Shown piece after piece: positions 1 through 11,399 of a stretch of DNA of 64,000 nucleotides. Both the position numbers and the translations under genes were made by a program. The notes below the pieces were generated by a model. That model ran no database searches. It was not told the DNA's origin and was given only the letters and a program-made list of their open reading frames with translations. The stretch comes from Tubiluchus corallicola (Eukaryota; Priapulida; Priapulimorpha; Priapulimorphida; Tubiluchidae). Within the stretch, counting starts at the first letter, position 1. Each line of letters starts with the position of its first letter. The DNA is taken from positions 43,501 through 107,500 of the forward strand of contig JAQGDQ010000579.1 of the NCBI GenBank assembly GCA_030141605.1, in the 5' to 3' direction.

Positions 1-155
1 TCTCATGCGTTGGATTCTAAATTATATATATATGTGAATAGATTTAATACATTGTAAATGCTTTTGGAAATTTTAAACTTATCCCTACAAATAGAGGGAA
101 TGTATTCTGTACATAGTTTCTAAAAATAAAGAATTATAATAATAATAATAATTAG
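1..155 (+). mobile_element. 3' tail of a non-LTR retrotransposon or SINE
   Basis: The stretch ends in an AATAAAG-like signal followed by a short (ATAATA)n run near 130-152, the usual look of the 3' end of LINE and SINE copies in this window. A 'ctacaaatagaggg' stretch resembles the 'tgtaggg' region upstream of the minus-strand LINE tail at 9.2-9.3 kb. No coding part is visible because the element is cut by the window start. The family cannot be named. Confidence 0.4.
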
Positions 156-235
156 AAGCATGATGAAAATACATATCAAAAATAGCAAAATTAGTGGACT
201 TGGGCCTAAACTTTTTTCGATTACAGTTTTTCCTC

Positions 236-820
236 TTAAAACAAAGCCGGGACCAATGCCAAACTGTAGGTCAAAACAAACTACTCTTTAAAATATTGAA
301 AGGAGACATACTGTTTTAGAGAATCACCCATATGAAATAATAGTTACCGCAGATCCCTAATCTCGCCTTCGCTCCGTTCTTCGTTGTTATTTGCATTTCG
401 CCGTTTGTTAATTAGAAGAGCACTAGCGGCCACATTTCGCAAGTGTGTTGCATGAAAAACAGGTGCTGTACCTCTCAGTCCAGACCTGTTAGTTCGTGAC
501 GAGCTAGACACGTTCGACAGCTCTTCAAATTTGCCGTGTTTTGTCTATCACACTGAACGTTGCACAGTAGCATAGTACTTCAATTTTGGATTTCACAAAT
601 ACATGCAACACGCTCCTAGAATGTCTTTTGTTGCTGCTGCTGAAAATTGCGTTCGTTTGTGACGTCATCAGTAGCTGAGCCCGCCCGCCGCTAATTGAGT
701 TTTTAACCTATTATTTATTTATTAGAAACACTTTGGCATTATTATAGCTATTAAAATGTATACATTTTACTGTACTTCAAAATGGGGCAGGATATGAAAA
801 ATCGTCCTTTTTTGCTTTAA
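236..820 (+). mobile_element. TTAA-flanked non-autonomous DNA transposon, copy A
   Basis: First of a family of about eight related copies in the window (A-H). Copies share a body running from 'accgaaccca' near one end, through 'tcaaaacaa', 'cacgttcgacagctc' and 'gcaacacgctc', to 'atgaaaaatcatcctg' at the other end. Copy A ends at a TTAA (817-820); its left end is blurred. No transposase is encoded, so it is a MITE-like element. TTAA target sites are known for piggyBac and Kolobok, and I cannot decide between them. Confidence 0.6.
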
Positions 821-1309
821 CATATTGATATTAACAATATCACACATTTACCCAAAAGTCGTTACTTACATACTAAATAGTGGGCAAGTTTTTATTCCAC
901 GCGAAAGCCTGGACAGCCATCCTCTCTAAACGCGGGTGGCTTCTCGACAAAAGTAACAACTCTGTCGACGAATTACTTATCTAGTTACCAGCTGGTTATG
1001 TTTGTAAACAATCGTAGAAGACATGTAAACAAGAAGCGGCATTCGTACACACGTCTACCCTCGGAAAAACACAGCTGCTCATAAACTCTTGGACACAGAG
1101 ATAGCAGCCGCAGCTTGTAGTATAGTAATAAAAGACAGCATACAGCAATTCCATGATCAACTATGACGCCAACGCCAACCGTGACCTAAACCTTGCAACA
1201 GTTATAGCTGGTTTCATTTTCAATAAATGCTTTAGTGTTATTATTTCACGAGTAAAGAACTGATTGCAAGGCTCGACATTTTCTAGTTTTTCCAGAGTGA
1301 AAAATTTAA

Positions 1310-1873
1310 AGGAAAACCGAACCCAATGTTAAACTGTAAATCAAAACAATCTCATCTTTAAAATATTGAAAGGTATTGTCAATTTTGTCAAAAATGACTT
1401 ACGTGAAAGAATTATTACCACACAAATGCAATTTCGCGTTCCCGCCACTAGTTCTTCACTGTATAACACATTGCACAAAAAACAGGTGCTGTACCTCTTA
1501 GTTCAGACGTATTAGTTTCTCACGAACTGCACACGTTCGACAGCTCATGCGTGAGTACAGCGGTAAATCTGAAATTCGAACTTTTATCTTAAAACTTGCC
1601 TAGCTTTAGTACAACACACTGAATATCTTACAGTAGCGCTGTACTTCGATTTTCGCTTTCGCAAACACGTGCAACACGCTCGTGGAATGTTTTCATGTTG
1701 AAAATTATGTTAGTTTGTGATGTCATTAATAGTTAGGCTCGCCCGCCGTTAATTAATTTTTAATCTATTATTAAACTATCAGAAACGCTTTTGCAGTATT
1801 ATAAGTGTTCAAATGTGTACTTTTAACCATATTTAAAAATGGGGCAGTGTATGAAAAATCATCCTGTCTTCCT
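1310..1873 (+). mobile_element. TTAA-flanked non-autonomous DNA transposon, copy B
   Basis: Same family as copy A. Both ends are clear: TTAA at 1306-1309 is followed by AGGAAAACCG, and the right end reads CTTCCT followed by TTAA at 1874-1877. The terminal inverted repeat is therefore only about five bases (AGGAA/TTCCT), short for piggyBac. It is the cleanest plus-orientation copy. It has no long reading frame. Confidence 0.7.
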
Positions 1874-1877
1874 TTAA

Positions 1878-2547
1878 TGTATTTTAAAACATGATTGGTG
1901 ATTTCCCGTGTGTTATGAATAATGAAGTTAATAGAAGTGGACGTCCGTCAAGCCTCGTGTGCAGAACATCAGAATTTCAATCAAAAGAAACTTGCTGCAA
2001 TTCATTTCCTCTGCTCTGCAGAACTCCTGCGCAAGCGAGTGTTTTAGAAAGGCACAAAACTAATATTGACAGTGAAGTTTATGATGTTTGTTTTGCTTGT
2101 AAAGTAGCTACTTGTTGTCAACGCATCCGCCTCACCGTTGGCACGATTGTGACTGGCATGCACTGTTTGCAAACACTATTAACTTGCTTAATGGATTTTA
2201 CAATTTTCATCAGTATGGAGTTACAGAGAAACCCAGCAAAAGCAAGGGCACACGTGCAGACCAATCGGCCAAATAAATTTGTGAAATGTTTGCGAGCATA
2301 ACTATAATGATTTTCTTATAGATTTCCATTTACTTTGTAGATCACTGTACGCGTTAAATTATAGTAATATTGCAAACTTATTTGACGGAGAATTGATGTC
2401 AATTAGAAATTTCATTTACGACTGTATTGCATAGATTTTTGAATTAAATAGTATAGCTTTGTTAGCGGACATATAACCGCATCATATAAGCAAAACATTT
2501 GTTTATCACATGTGTACAAATGCCTAGTAAATAGTTCTTTTCCCTTC
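1878..2547. other. Intergenic stretch, no gene recognised
   Basis: This stretch has an open frame of 136 codons starting at 1891, but the translation has no recognisable domain and biased, cysteine-scattered composition. I see no splice-supported exon and no known repeat family here. Confidence 0.3.
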
Positions 2548-2567
2548 ATAGAGTTTACAACTAAATT

Positions 2568-2569
<2 letters not shown>

Positions 2570-2601
<32 letters not shown>
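2570..2601. repeat. (AT)n microsatellite
   Basis: A run of about fifteen AT dinucleotides, directly visible. Confidence 0.9.
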
Positions 2602-2605
<4 letters not shown>

Positions 2606-2707
2606 GTAATTGGTTAGTATGATCTGGAAATCATTACCCGAGCTCTGCTCGCTGCTAAAACCATCGGGTATGCATCGAGTTTGTAATTTTTGTGTTGGAA
2701 ATTTGAT

Positions 2708-2833
2708 TTAACTATCTATCTATCTATCTATCTACCTACCTACCTACCTTCCTACCTACCTACCTGCTGTCTGTCTGTCTGTCCATCCGTCCCTCCCTCC
2801 CTCCATCCATCCATCCATCCATCTATATGTTTG

Positions 2834-2922
<89 letters not shown>

Positions 2923-2923
2923 A
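2708..2923. repeat. Compound tetranucleotide microsatellite (CTAT/CTAC/CTGT/CCAT)n
   Basis: About 215 bases of four-base units that change in blocks: CTAT, CTAC, CTGT, CCCT/CCAT, and then a long pure CTAT run. The 81-codon frame over it is a translation artefact of the repeat. Block changes of this kind reflect point mutation followed by slippage expansion. Confidence 0.95.
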
Positions 2924-3529
2924 TACAGAACGTAGTAAATGTTGGATGCAGACAGTCTAAGTGCCTTTGGTAACATATAAGCACAAGAACTTAAAACGGA
3001 AGAAAGGGCAATTTTAAAGTACAGCATATACCAAAAAACTTTCAATACAAAATAATATTGCTTAGCACTAAGCTTACCTGCTGCTAGAAAGAGTTAACTA
3101 ATTGAAAAGGAAAATTCTTAATACAGCAATTTAAATGTTCCGACCACCTGTCAAAACGTCACTGATTCACCTTCCCAGAGAGCACTAGTGACTCATCAAA
3201 AACATTTATGACCTTGTCGACAATCTAAAGTAATTTAAACTTTTGCCTGGTTAGGGAAGAGCACGCTACAAATGCTCTGATTATTTTTTCAAACTTTACT
3301 CAATGTTATCCAAACTTGTTCCAAACGTCTAAAATGACGTATCGTTGCAGAAATTTAAATTTACGAGTTTTACACAGCGTTACTGCTAATATGCAATATG
3401 CAAGCCCTGGTTGCAATAAGACATCAGGTAAGTGGTATAAAATCTTAAATCTCAATAACCTTTATTTATGAAGAGTGTTTTCTTGTCCTTTAACATAGAG
3501 AATCTCAGTTCGTCTCTTTAAATTTTCTT

Positions 3530-4154
3530 AAAACAAAACCGAACCCAATCTAAAACAGTACGTCAAAACAGTCTGCTTTTTAAAGTATTGAAACGTACTA
3601 TTTTTTCAAGAATGACTTACATGAAAGAATTATTACCACACAAACACAATTTCACGTTCGTGCCACTAATTCTTCGCTGTTACATGCATTTCACCATTTG
3701 CTGGTTAGATGGGCACTAGCGCCTGCATTTTGGACACGCATTGCACAAAAAACAGTGCTGTACCTCTCAATTCAGATGTGTTAGTTTGTGACGAACTGCA
3801 CACGTTCGGCAGCTCATGAGTGAGCACAGCGATAAATTTGAAATCTCATCATTTAACTTGCCTAGTTTTAGTACAACACACTGAATATCTTACACTAGTA
3901 CTGTATTTCAATTTTTGCTTTCTCAAACACATGCAACACGATCATGGAATGTTTTTGATGTCGAAAATCACGTTAGTTTGTGATGTGGGCTCGCCCGCCG
4001 TTAATTAAGTTGTTAATCTACTATTTTTAATTACCAGAAATGCTTTTGCAGTATTAATTACCAGAAATGCTTTTGCAGTATTAATTGTGTTAAAATGTAT
4101 ACTTTTATCGGACTTGAAAATAGGGTAGCATATGAAAAATCACCCTGTCTTCCT
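3530..4154 (+). mobile_element. TTAA-flanked non-autonomous DNA transposon, copy C
   Basis: Same family and orientation as copies A and B, ending CTTCCT then TTAA at 4155-4158. An internal direct duplication of about 27 bp ('attaccagaaatgcttttgc', around 4031-4081) makes it longer than copy B. The left end is diverged ('cttaaaacaaaaccgaaccc'). Confidence 0.6.
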
Positions 4155-4159
4155 TTAAG

Positions 4160-5066
4160 CAAATAAGCCTTATACGAGTTAAACTTAGTCAACAAATATA
4201 CACATTCGAGTCACCCTAAGTACATATTGGAGTCAAATATTTTGGTTCAATGGAAAGGAAGCTTTGCGAATCAACTAAAAACAAGAAAATGTCAAATTTC
4301 AGCTCTGGGTGAATCACCATTGGTCACGTGCTGATATTCACATTGTACTGTGGTTACAGTGCCTTTACACACTCGCGATCCTAAAAAGATCTATTTGGGT
4401 TTGGCGAACTATTTCTCGGCAATACAGCAGCACATCGTCAGGCATTTTACCATTTCCTGTTTCCGAGGATGCACAGCTTCGCTTAGCTTATTTATGACCC
4501 GCAGCTCAGCCTCGCCGCCGACTTCCCAAAAGCGACAGTCGAAATCAGGTGCGTGGCGACGGCTTCAGGAAAGGTGTAAGGGTGGGGGAGTGCCCGTGAG
4601 AAATTATATCAGTATGACTACGCGGCAGAGTTCAGGCAAAACAGACGCTGGTTTGTGGAAGACAGAAATCAATAGGAAGCCATTGACGTGCTGTACCTAG
4701 GAGAGCGCCTGAACCAGTAAATGGGCAAAATTCTTGAAGCCAATTACAAAGAAGTAATTACTGTTCGCCGAAGTCAAAACGCAGGTAAGTTACCATGTAA
4801 CTGGTTGGTGTAATTACCAAATTAGCAAAGGTGATAACTGGCCAACGCCTAGTCCACAAGGTCCTTCAAAAAATAACATTCAAAACACTGAAATCTGGCT
4901 GCACGACCAGTTTTCACTAACAGTTACTTAGCAAATGGCTATTTGTTGAAGGGGTGTTGAAATAGCGTCAAAACGGTTTGTGTGAAAACCAGCTTTGTCA
5001 TTTTCGTCGGTGACATTTGTGTGTTCTTAAAATCGACATGAAATAAATGTTTATCTTATCTTATCC
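4160..5066 (+). mobile_element. Unresolved stretch ending in a non-LTR retrotransposon or SINE 3' tail
   Basis: The segment ends at about 5040-5066 with 'gaaataaatgtttatc' and repeated TTATC units, a typical LINE or SINE 3' terminus on the plus strand. Open frames at 4309-4497 and 4350-4700 overlap in different frames and match no family I know. The true left end of the retroelement is not visible. Confidence 0.35.
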
Positions 5067-5132
5067 TGAACAAAATAATAAACAATTTGAAGAAATGAAA
5101 TGAAACAATAATTTATTATCAAATATTTTAGG

Positions 5133-5408
5133 AATTAAATGCAGAAGCGCAAATGAATTTTTAAAACTATGTTCGAATAATACCAAGTATGGTGCACTAT
5201 TGGACAAACTTTCACATCTAAATAATGCAGAAAGAGTAGGTTTCCAATGTACTATAGTCTGAGCTGTTCGCAAGTTCCCGGACATACTACAAAACTTAAG
5301 CAAAATCACTCACGAAAATTGCTGCACTCATGCACTTGCAAAACATCACTTCTGGAAATATGTGGAATGTAGCATAGTTTCATACGAATCAAGATATGTA
5401 ATCTGTAA
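5133..5408 (+). pseudogene. Possible decayed exon with one in-frame stop
   Basis: After a plausible acceptor (tattttag) near 5131, one frame reads about 92 codons with protein-like composition. It starts GIKCRSANEF, passes LLDKLSHLNNAE and ends ESRYVICK, running to a good donor-like AAG|gtaaat at about 5408. A single TGA interrupts it near 5250. I do not recognise the family. It may be a dead host exon, part of a degenerate transposable-element ORF, or chance. Confidence 0.25.
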
Positions 5409-5767
5409 GGTAAATTATTAAATTATCTATATAATGTCATATCGTATATCTTTTGGCTATCTAACTACTGAATTGCATTTCGATGTTGTTTCTAATTTCT
5501 GGTAAATTTCTTTGTTTTAGATGCCTTGACAATGGACAGTTTGGTTCGAAACTGGTCGGCAATAAATTCAATCTTGGTGCAGTTACATCTATTTGCCAAA
5601 TATGGATAATTCAATTCATCATTTATGCACTGGCTTTTTATTAATAATAGGTTGTTTTTAGTGATACCGCGGCGCTTACGTACCCGCAATGAATGGGTTC
5701 TTCTCGTTACGTCACAACGTCGTTTGAAACACGTTGAGAATTTACATAACATGGCATAAAGTTTAAA

Positions 5768-6058
5768 CGTCTAACTATCGTAAGCATTTGGTAGCACACT
5801 CTTCGCTAGCTAAGCGAAAGTATGAGGTACACGTACAAATATTGTCAATGTGTTTTGGGTGAATCAGTGGTGCACACTGGGAAGGTGAATCAGTGGTGCA
5901 CACTAGGATGGTGATGGCATGAAGTTTTAAAAAATAATCGTAAACATTGGTAGCCCACTCTTCGCTAGCTAAGCGAAAGTATGAGGTACACGTACTTTAT
6001 ATTGTCAATAAAATCAATGTGTTTTGGGTGAATCAGTGGTGCACACTGGGATGGCGAT
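5768..6058. repeat. Two-copy tandem duplication, ~159-bp unit
   Basis: The block with 'cttcgctagctaagcgaaag' followed by 'tatgaggtacacgtac' occurs at about 5801 and again at about 5960. Each copy is followed by 'gtgttttgggtgaatcagtg'. A shorter duplication of 'gaatcagtggtgcacact' lies inside the first unit. TTCGCT...AGCGAA forms a short hairpin. No coding role is visible. Confidence 0.75.
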
Positions 6059-6192
6059 ACAGTGACGTTTTACCAATTGGGGTGGATATCTTAAATTATT
6101 AAGAATTTTCTTTTCTAACTACATAAACTTTTCAAACACGTAAGTAATACAACTTTGCATGAAAAAATTTTGGGGATAAAATTCTCCACATT

Positions 6193-6586
6193 CAGGGCCG
6201 GATACAGGTGTTAGAACAACGGTTGGCCCAACAAAAAAGCAGTTAGGGGGTCTGGGAAGTGGTGTGAGCTCACAAGCAAGATCCACCCGGACAACAATAC
6301 ATTTTACTGCATTTTAAACCACTTTTCTGCCTTGTAGAAGCCATTTCCTCAAGGAAGCTCACTAGTTTAGAACAGGTGTCATCTCACCTTTGACTCAAAA
6401 TTACACACCAATATTTGATATACATTATACAGCATACATGATGTACATAACTTTCAACTGTTTTCTTGTGATATACGATTTTTACAGATGCAAGGTACCT
6501 TTAGGATCGTTCTAATGCTTATAATTCAGAGAAAATATTAGTTTGTAAAGGGAAGGCCCATGCCCCACCCCCTAAATCCGCCAATG
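6193..6586. mobile_element. Probable hAT-like non-autonomous element
   Basis: The left end CAGGGCCGGATACAGG and the right end CCTAAATCCGCCAATG are imperfect inverted repeats of the CAGGG...CC(G)G type common in hAT elements. Both sides carry 'acatt', a possible short target duplication, but an 8-bp duplication is not seen. No transposase frame is present. Confidence 0.45.
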
Positions 6587-6870
6587 ACATTGCATGCCGC
6601 CTCATTGCCGCAGTCAGAACGTTTTTGCTAGGTCATGCTAAACGTTTCTGCCACAGCGGTCTTCAATATCATCATTGATTTTAACCGGGATACCTTCCAC
6701 ATTTGAACTGTGGAAAGATTAATTATTTTTCTTTAGGCGTCCAAACGAATTAACTTTTCATTAGACGGTGAATCAAGATCTACGTGATCGCATCACGCAG
6801 ATTACAGTAAAGTAATTAATGACTCGCAAAGCGATAATTTTAAATGAAACGTCTCTAATCAACAAAGTAC

Positions 6871-7118
6871 AGACTAGCGAGTTTTCTCACCAAGTAACTC
6901 ACAAGCGCGTTCAGACTAGCTAGATTTCTTGCCAAGTAACTCGCAAGCGCGTTCAGACCAGCTAGATTTCTTACCAAGTAACTCACAAGCGCGTTCAGAA
7001 TAGCTATATTTCTTGCCAAGTAATTCGCAAGCGTGTCCAGACTAGCGAGTTTTCTCACGAAGTAACTCACAAGCGCGTTCAGACTAGCTAGATTTCTTGC
7101 CAAGTAACTCGCAAGCAG
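6871..7118. repeat. 42-bp minisatellite, about six units
   Basis: Six adjacent units of 42 bases share 'caagtaactc', 'caagcg' and 'gttcagactag'. The period is a multiple of three, so a 91-codon minus-strand frame with the repeated LARNLASLNALVSYL pattern runs through it. I regard that frame as a by-product. The core resembles the minisatellite in a DDX6 intron at 27.0-27.9 kb. Confidence 0.85.
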
Positions 7119-7149
7119 GGAATTCTGCATAGAAGTTTCACAAAATTCA

Positions 7150-7530
7150 ATAAAATAGCGAGGCGATTTTATACTACAGGCCTAAGTGACCGAACTTTAA
7201 GAAATACGAAACCATTCATGCCTATAAACCGGATGTGTCGAGGCCAGTCGGTATTAACTTCCGCTTTTGTTACCCGTATCATATAAATTCTACAAGGATA
7301 GCCAGGCGATTTTATTCTACAGGCCTAAGTGACCGAACTTCAAGAAATAGGAAACCATTCATTCCAATACCTATACACCGGATGTGTAGAGGTCAATTGG
7401 CATTAACTTCCGTTTTTGTTACCCGTATCATATAAACTTTGCAAAGGTAGCGAGGCGATTTTATTCTACAGGCCAAAGTGACCGAATTTTAAGAAATAGG
7501 AAACCATTCATTCCAACACTTATAACAAGT
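7150..7530. repeat. Tandem repeat of ~143-149 bp, about 2.6 copies
   Basis: 'aggcgattttat' occurs at 7161, 7304 and 7453. In each copy it is followed by 'ctacaggcc', 'gtgaccgaa' and 'gaaaccattcat'. The third copy is incomplete. No reading frame of note. Confidence 0.8.
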
Positions 7531-8600
7531 CAGAAGTAACAAAGTAACAGAAAGAACAAGTAAATCTGCACTGACATCATGGCGTGATCGACAGACACAT
7601 ACCAAATAATTAGTCGTATTAATCACTCTGCGTTGAAAGACGCACTAGGCGCAGATTAACATGAACGATTATTGCGTTGTTTACGATCTATTAAACGGTT
7701 ATGAGAATTTATGTGCGCGCGATAAGTGCTCGTAATTTGAGAGAAATAACTTCGTGATTATGTAAGTATGCAGCTACATGTAATATTTGTTAATAACACT
7801 AAATACTATATACACATACTGTATAGGCTTTATTCTATTCTCTTTTGTTTGTTTTTTATACTATCAGTAAATACTATAAAAATTGCAAAATAATAATAAT
7901 AAATTAATAATATTAAAAGCGTTGTAATCACGTACTCATTGTTAATTATTAACAGTACACATATGCGCATGTGCATGCACATTTCCAGTAAATATCCATA
8001 TTTGATGCGTCTTGTTTTTATCAATTTATCTTGCTTACTCCCCCCCCCCCCCCTGCACAGACACCACGCTCTCGCCAATCTAAGACCGCTTATGCAATAA
8101 ACACGCCGCAAAAGTACATTTAAAACCCAGTGCAATAAAATGCGTTGGTCACGCTACCTCAGTCTAGAAAACGTAACGTCGGGATGACTCATTCCACATT
8201 AGTCTGATTCAAACCATAGCAGTACGGCTGCACTGTCATTACCTGAACGTCATAAAAACATAACAGCCTAACAGGTGCTAACGAGTTAAACCTCTTAACC
8301 GTAACACGGTCTCATTTAGAACTCTATACATTACATAGGCGAATCCTATATCCGCAAATACTGCAGCTGCTTGGCTTGCTTTACTGAATAGCGCACTTAC
8401 AATATTAAAATTTTCGCGACAATTGTAAATGTTTCTCTTCACTGCAACAAAGTAGACGCTAGCCGAAGAAAAAGCCTATAAGAAACCCGGCAGGGGAAAA
8501 CATAACCAGAGTATTTTTAAGAAAACAGAAGCATTAAATAAAGCTCTAGCTTATTTTGCAAGATCTTATCCGTTTGTAAAGGGATGTAAAAGGGTTAAAT
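7531..8600. other. Intergenic stretch; poly-C tract only
   Basis: I see no gene here. A run of about 14 C bases ends at 8053. The 101-codon minus frame at 7830-8135 crosses this tract and is low-complexity. Confidence 0.3.
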
Positions 8601-9037
8601 GCGTAATACAATGTAAATTTTAGGTCACGAACACATATGTATATATATTTATATGATATCATATATGTATAACTTGGGCAAAATTTATCCTGATTTTATC
8701 GTAAATTTTATCAAAAGTCCTTGTTCTTATATATTTGTAAGTAAATCGTGCATGTAGAAAAGTTTGTCATTTTTAATGCTTTCCTAGTAGAGTAATCGAA
8801 ATAATCCCAGTGAATGGATTCTGTAATTATGAACCTTAATTATTATAAATAATTGCTAAAATATTTTATAAGCAAGTTTGAGGTACACGTTTTAAGAACC
8901 TAATTATAATTGACCGTGTTGTATATATACTCTTATGTCATGATACAGTGCAGAATTATCGGCTTGCAAATAAGCTTGCATGTAGGTATATATTGTGCAA
9001 ATAAAGATATATTGTCATCATCATCATCATCATCATG
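8600..9037 (+). mobile_element. 3' end of a non-LTR element with (TCA)n tail
   Basis: 'caaataaagatatattg' followed by eight to nine TCA units (about 9017-9037) is a LINE or SINE style 3' terminus on the plus strand. The left boundary is not visible and no coding remnant was recognised upstream. Confidence 0.4.
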
Positions 9038-9177
9038 TCTTCACTGCAAATTCGATTTTTGACAGTTGACAGTTGTGCTTAAACGTTATAAATACGACTG
9101 AGGCGACGAATGGACGACAAATTATGATTTAAATTTGCAAAGAGATTTTAACGGTTTAGCAATGTAAATCATGATAG

Positions 9178-9660
9178 TTAATAATAATAATAAACGCTTT
9201 ATTTCACAAACATAAACATAAGTACAGTTATCAAATCACAAACTTAAAGAAACAACGCATACAGGAACACGTCCCTACAAATACAGGGCTCTTTTTAGGC
9301 AAAGTTGATTAAAAAGTACAATAATTTTCAACAAACACATTTACATCTATATCACCCTGCTGATTGAATGCATTAATTCTTAGCAAAATTAATTCGCGTC
9401 TCTTAATTTAGAATCACGTAATGTTGAAATTTTATGCACATAGTTAATCAACAATTTCTTAACTTCCACATCTCCAGTTTTGTTTAAAAATATAAACTTA
9501 TCGATATCACACATGGATGAGAATTCTGGAAAAATATCTGATATTTGATTTAAGAACTCATTCCTTTCTTGACAATAAACATTGCCCTGCATACTAAAGT
9601 GAAATTCATCTTCTGTGCTGCCATTCTTACATAAAGTACATTTTCTCATATCAACAGGAG
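9178..9660 (-). mobile_element. Non-LTR retrotransposon (LINE) 3' end with RT C-terminal remnant
   Basis: Read on the minus strand, an 86-codon frame (9649 to 9389) has the zinc-knuckle-like end common to LINE polymerases: C-x2-C-x6-EDEFHF, followed by CQERNEFL and DKFIFLNKTGDVEVKKLL. It is followed by an untranslated tail, AATAAA and an (ATT)n terminus at about 9181. Everything upstream is missing, so this is a 5'-truncated dead copy. A second fragment of the same family lies at 53.3-53.5 kb. Confidence 0.7.
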
Positions 9661-9959
9661 TTTTAGGTCAGGTATATGGACCAGGCTCAGTTTGCAATCT
9701 ATACGCGCTAACGCGGAATTTTTTGTAACTTCCCTTATGTGCTCTAAGAACACCAGTAATCAGAAGATGATTTCCAAATTCATACTCAGACTTGAACAGT
9801 CTATACGTCCATGATAACTATCATAAAAAAATCCAGAATAATCCTAAGTTAAGAACAAGTTAAAAAAAGCCTAAAACCATACACCTTCCGTATAAGAAAC
9901 GTTCATTTTACACACACTAAATCGAGATGGCTCAACTGCTGCTTCTCTTATAATGAATG

Positions 9960-10244
9960 TCAACCTTGTCCGGAAGGACTGGGTAACCCGATAAACCTCC
10001 TCCGTGCTAGGGATAGACAATTGCAATTATTTCCCTTGAACGAGGAATTCCCAGTAAGCGCGAGTCATAATCTCGTGTTGATTACCTCCCTGCCCTTTGT
10101 ACGCACCGCCCTTTGTACGCTACTACCGATTGAATGATTTAGCGAGGTCTTCGGACCGGTCCCGACGAGAGGGGCAACATTGGCGCCGGCGTCGCTGGGA
10201 AGATGACCAAACTTGATCATTTAGAGGAAGTAAAAGTCGTAACA
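9960..10244 (+). pseudogene. 18S rRNA 3'-region fragment (rRNA pseudogene)
   Basis: About 285 bases match the conserved 3' part of eukaryotic 18S rRNA, in order: 'gggtaacccg', 'gaacgaggaattcccag', 'taagcgcgagtcataa', 'gttgattac', 'ccctttgtac', 'ctactaccgattgaatgatt', 'gaggtcttcggaccgg', 'gggaagatgaccaaact', 'gatcatttagaggaag' and 'taaaagtcgtaaca'. It stops about 33 bases before the normal 18S end. The universally conserved site after 'ccctttgtac' is altered: 'acaccgcccgtc' is replaced by a partly duplicated 'gcaccgccctttgtacg'. It is therefore not functional. It lies among LINE remnants and may have arrived by RNA-mediated insertion. Confidence 0.85.
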
Positions 10245-10379
10245 GTCCATCACGCGGCTGTCTTGTGCACTCTTTGCTGTCAAGTACTGTACAAGTCTTA
10301 CAATTTTACCTCTTGTGTTTCAAGCATTACATAATAATGCCCCGCAGTACATCTTTCTTTAAGTCATTCTTTATCTTAT

Positions 10380-10925
10380 AGGCTAAGATCCAACGAAAGA
10401 CTTTTTATTGTACCACCCTGTACATAAACTTAGCATGGTTGAAAACCGGTCTTTTACATTTAGTAGTCTCCGTGTGTGGAATTCCCTCCCACGCGAAATC
10501 ATGCATTGCGAAAATTTTTGAAAAGTTTAGACATCTTTCAAAGACGCACTTATTGACGCAAGCGTGCAACTGAATACAGTTTTGGAATCTGAATGAATTT
10601 CATTGTTGCCCACTAATTAAAGTACATGTATTTTCTTTACTCCGGATTACTTGATTATATAGCAAATGCCATAATTTCAAAATTATTAATGTTTCCTAAA
10701 TTAAACTGATAACATTAATGCCCACCAGTGTCTAAAAATCATTTTATCTATATTTGGTAAAGGATAGCAGACTAGGTGACTTTATAGTCTTTTCGTTATC
10801 CTTTCTCTAGTTCTAGATCTATCTATACATTTTAACCATTTTTCAAAACTTATTACCGATTCTTTTATTAATCAGGTTTTATTGTAGTGTTATAAAGAGA
10901 TAAATAAATTAAAATTGGATTGAAT
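10380..10925 (+). mobile_element. Non-LTR retrotransposon 3' end (RT C-terminal remnant)
   Basis: In the plus strand, around 10430-10565, a broken frame gives NRSFTFSSLRVWNSLPREI, then a stop, then KFRHLSKTHLL. The WNSLP box followed by FK/FR-x-LKTHL is the hallmark of the C-terminal end of many LINE polymerases. An AT-rich tail with 'gagataaataaattaaaa' ends near 10925. The copy is 5' truncated and carries stops. Confidence 0.65.
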
Positions 10926-11052
10926 TGATTGTTATCATTGGGACTGAGATGTGCAGAATTTTGCTGTGATTCTCACATTTCATAATGCAGTTTAATATAA
11001 TAAAATAAAAAATAATAATAATTTCTTCCAAACGGCATAACTATTCTATAAA

Positions 11053-11397
11053 CGCGGCTGTGGAGTCGGTACATTAATCTCCTGACTCTGGCTCCGACTC
11101 CTAGAATTTTAGAAGATCCAACTCCAACTCCTAAAATTTTAGGAGCCTAAACTCCCGCCTCCAACTCCTGCCTTTAAGTAACAGTTTGTAGTATTCTCAA
11201 TATTTAGCTACAGTGGCATTTCATCACTACTTCTTATGCTTGAAAAAGTGTCTAGCTGCGAAAGCGTCCCAAAATGGACGTGTAACAGTAAGTGTACTCC
11301 CGAGTCCCGACTGCGATTCCAAAACCCTAAATTTAGACAACTCTGACTATGACTCCTTTAGCAGTAAATTTACTGCCGACTCCGATTCCACAGCCCC
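11053..11397. mobile_element. Short TIR element rich in GACTCC units
   Basis: The left end GCGGCTGTGGAGTCGG and the right end, read in reverse complement as GGGGCTGTGGAATCGG, form an inverted repeat. The interior carries many GGAGTC/GACTCC units. This is the pattern of a non-autonomous DNA transposon. A target duplication is not clear, so the superfamily is left open. The 63-codon frame inside is repeat-derived. Confidence 0.5.
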
Positions 11398-11399
11398 AG

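Noticed and set aside
1891-2301. 136-codon plus-strand frame
   Set aside because: No domain, no splice context, and no repeat of coding-like composition beyond chance; adjacent to a transposon copy. Not called as a gene.
2690-2935. 81-codon frame rich in LSIYLSIY
   Set aside because: Translation of a CTAT microsatellite.
4309-4700. Two overlapping frames of 62 and 116 codons
   Set aside because: They overlap in different frames, have no recognisable domain, and lie in probable retroelement 3' sequence.
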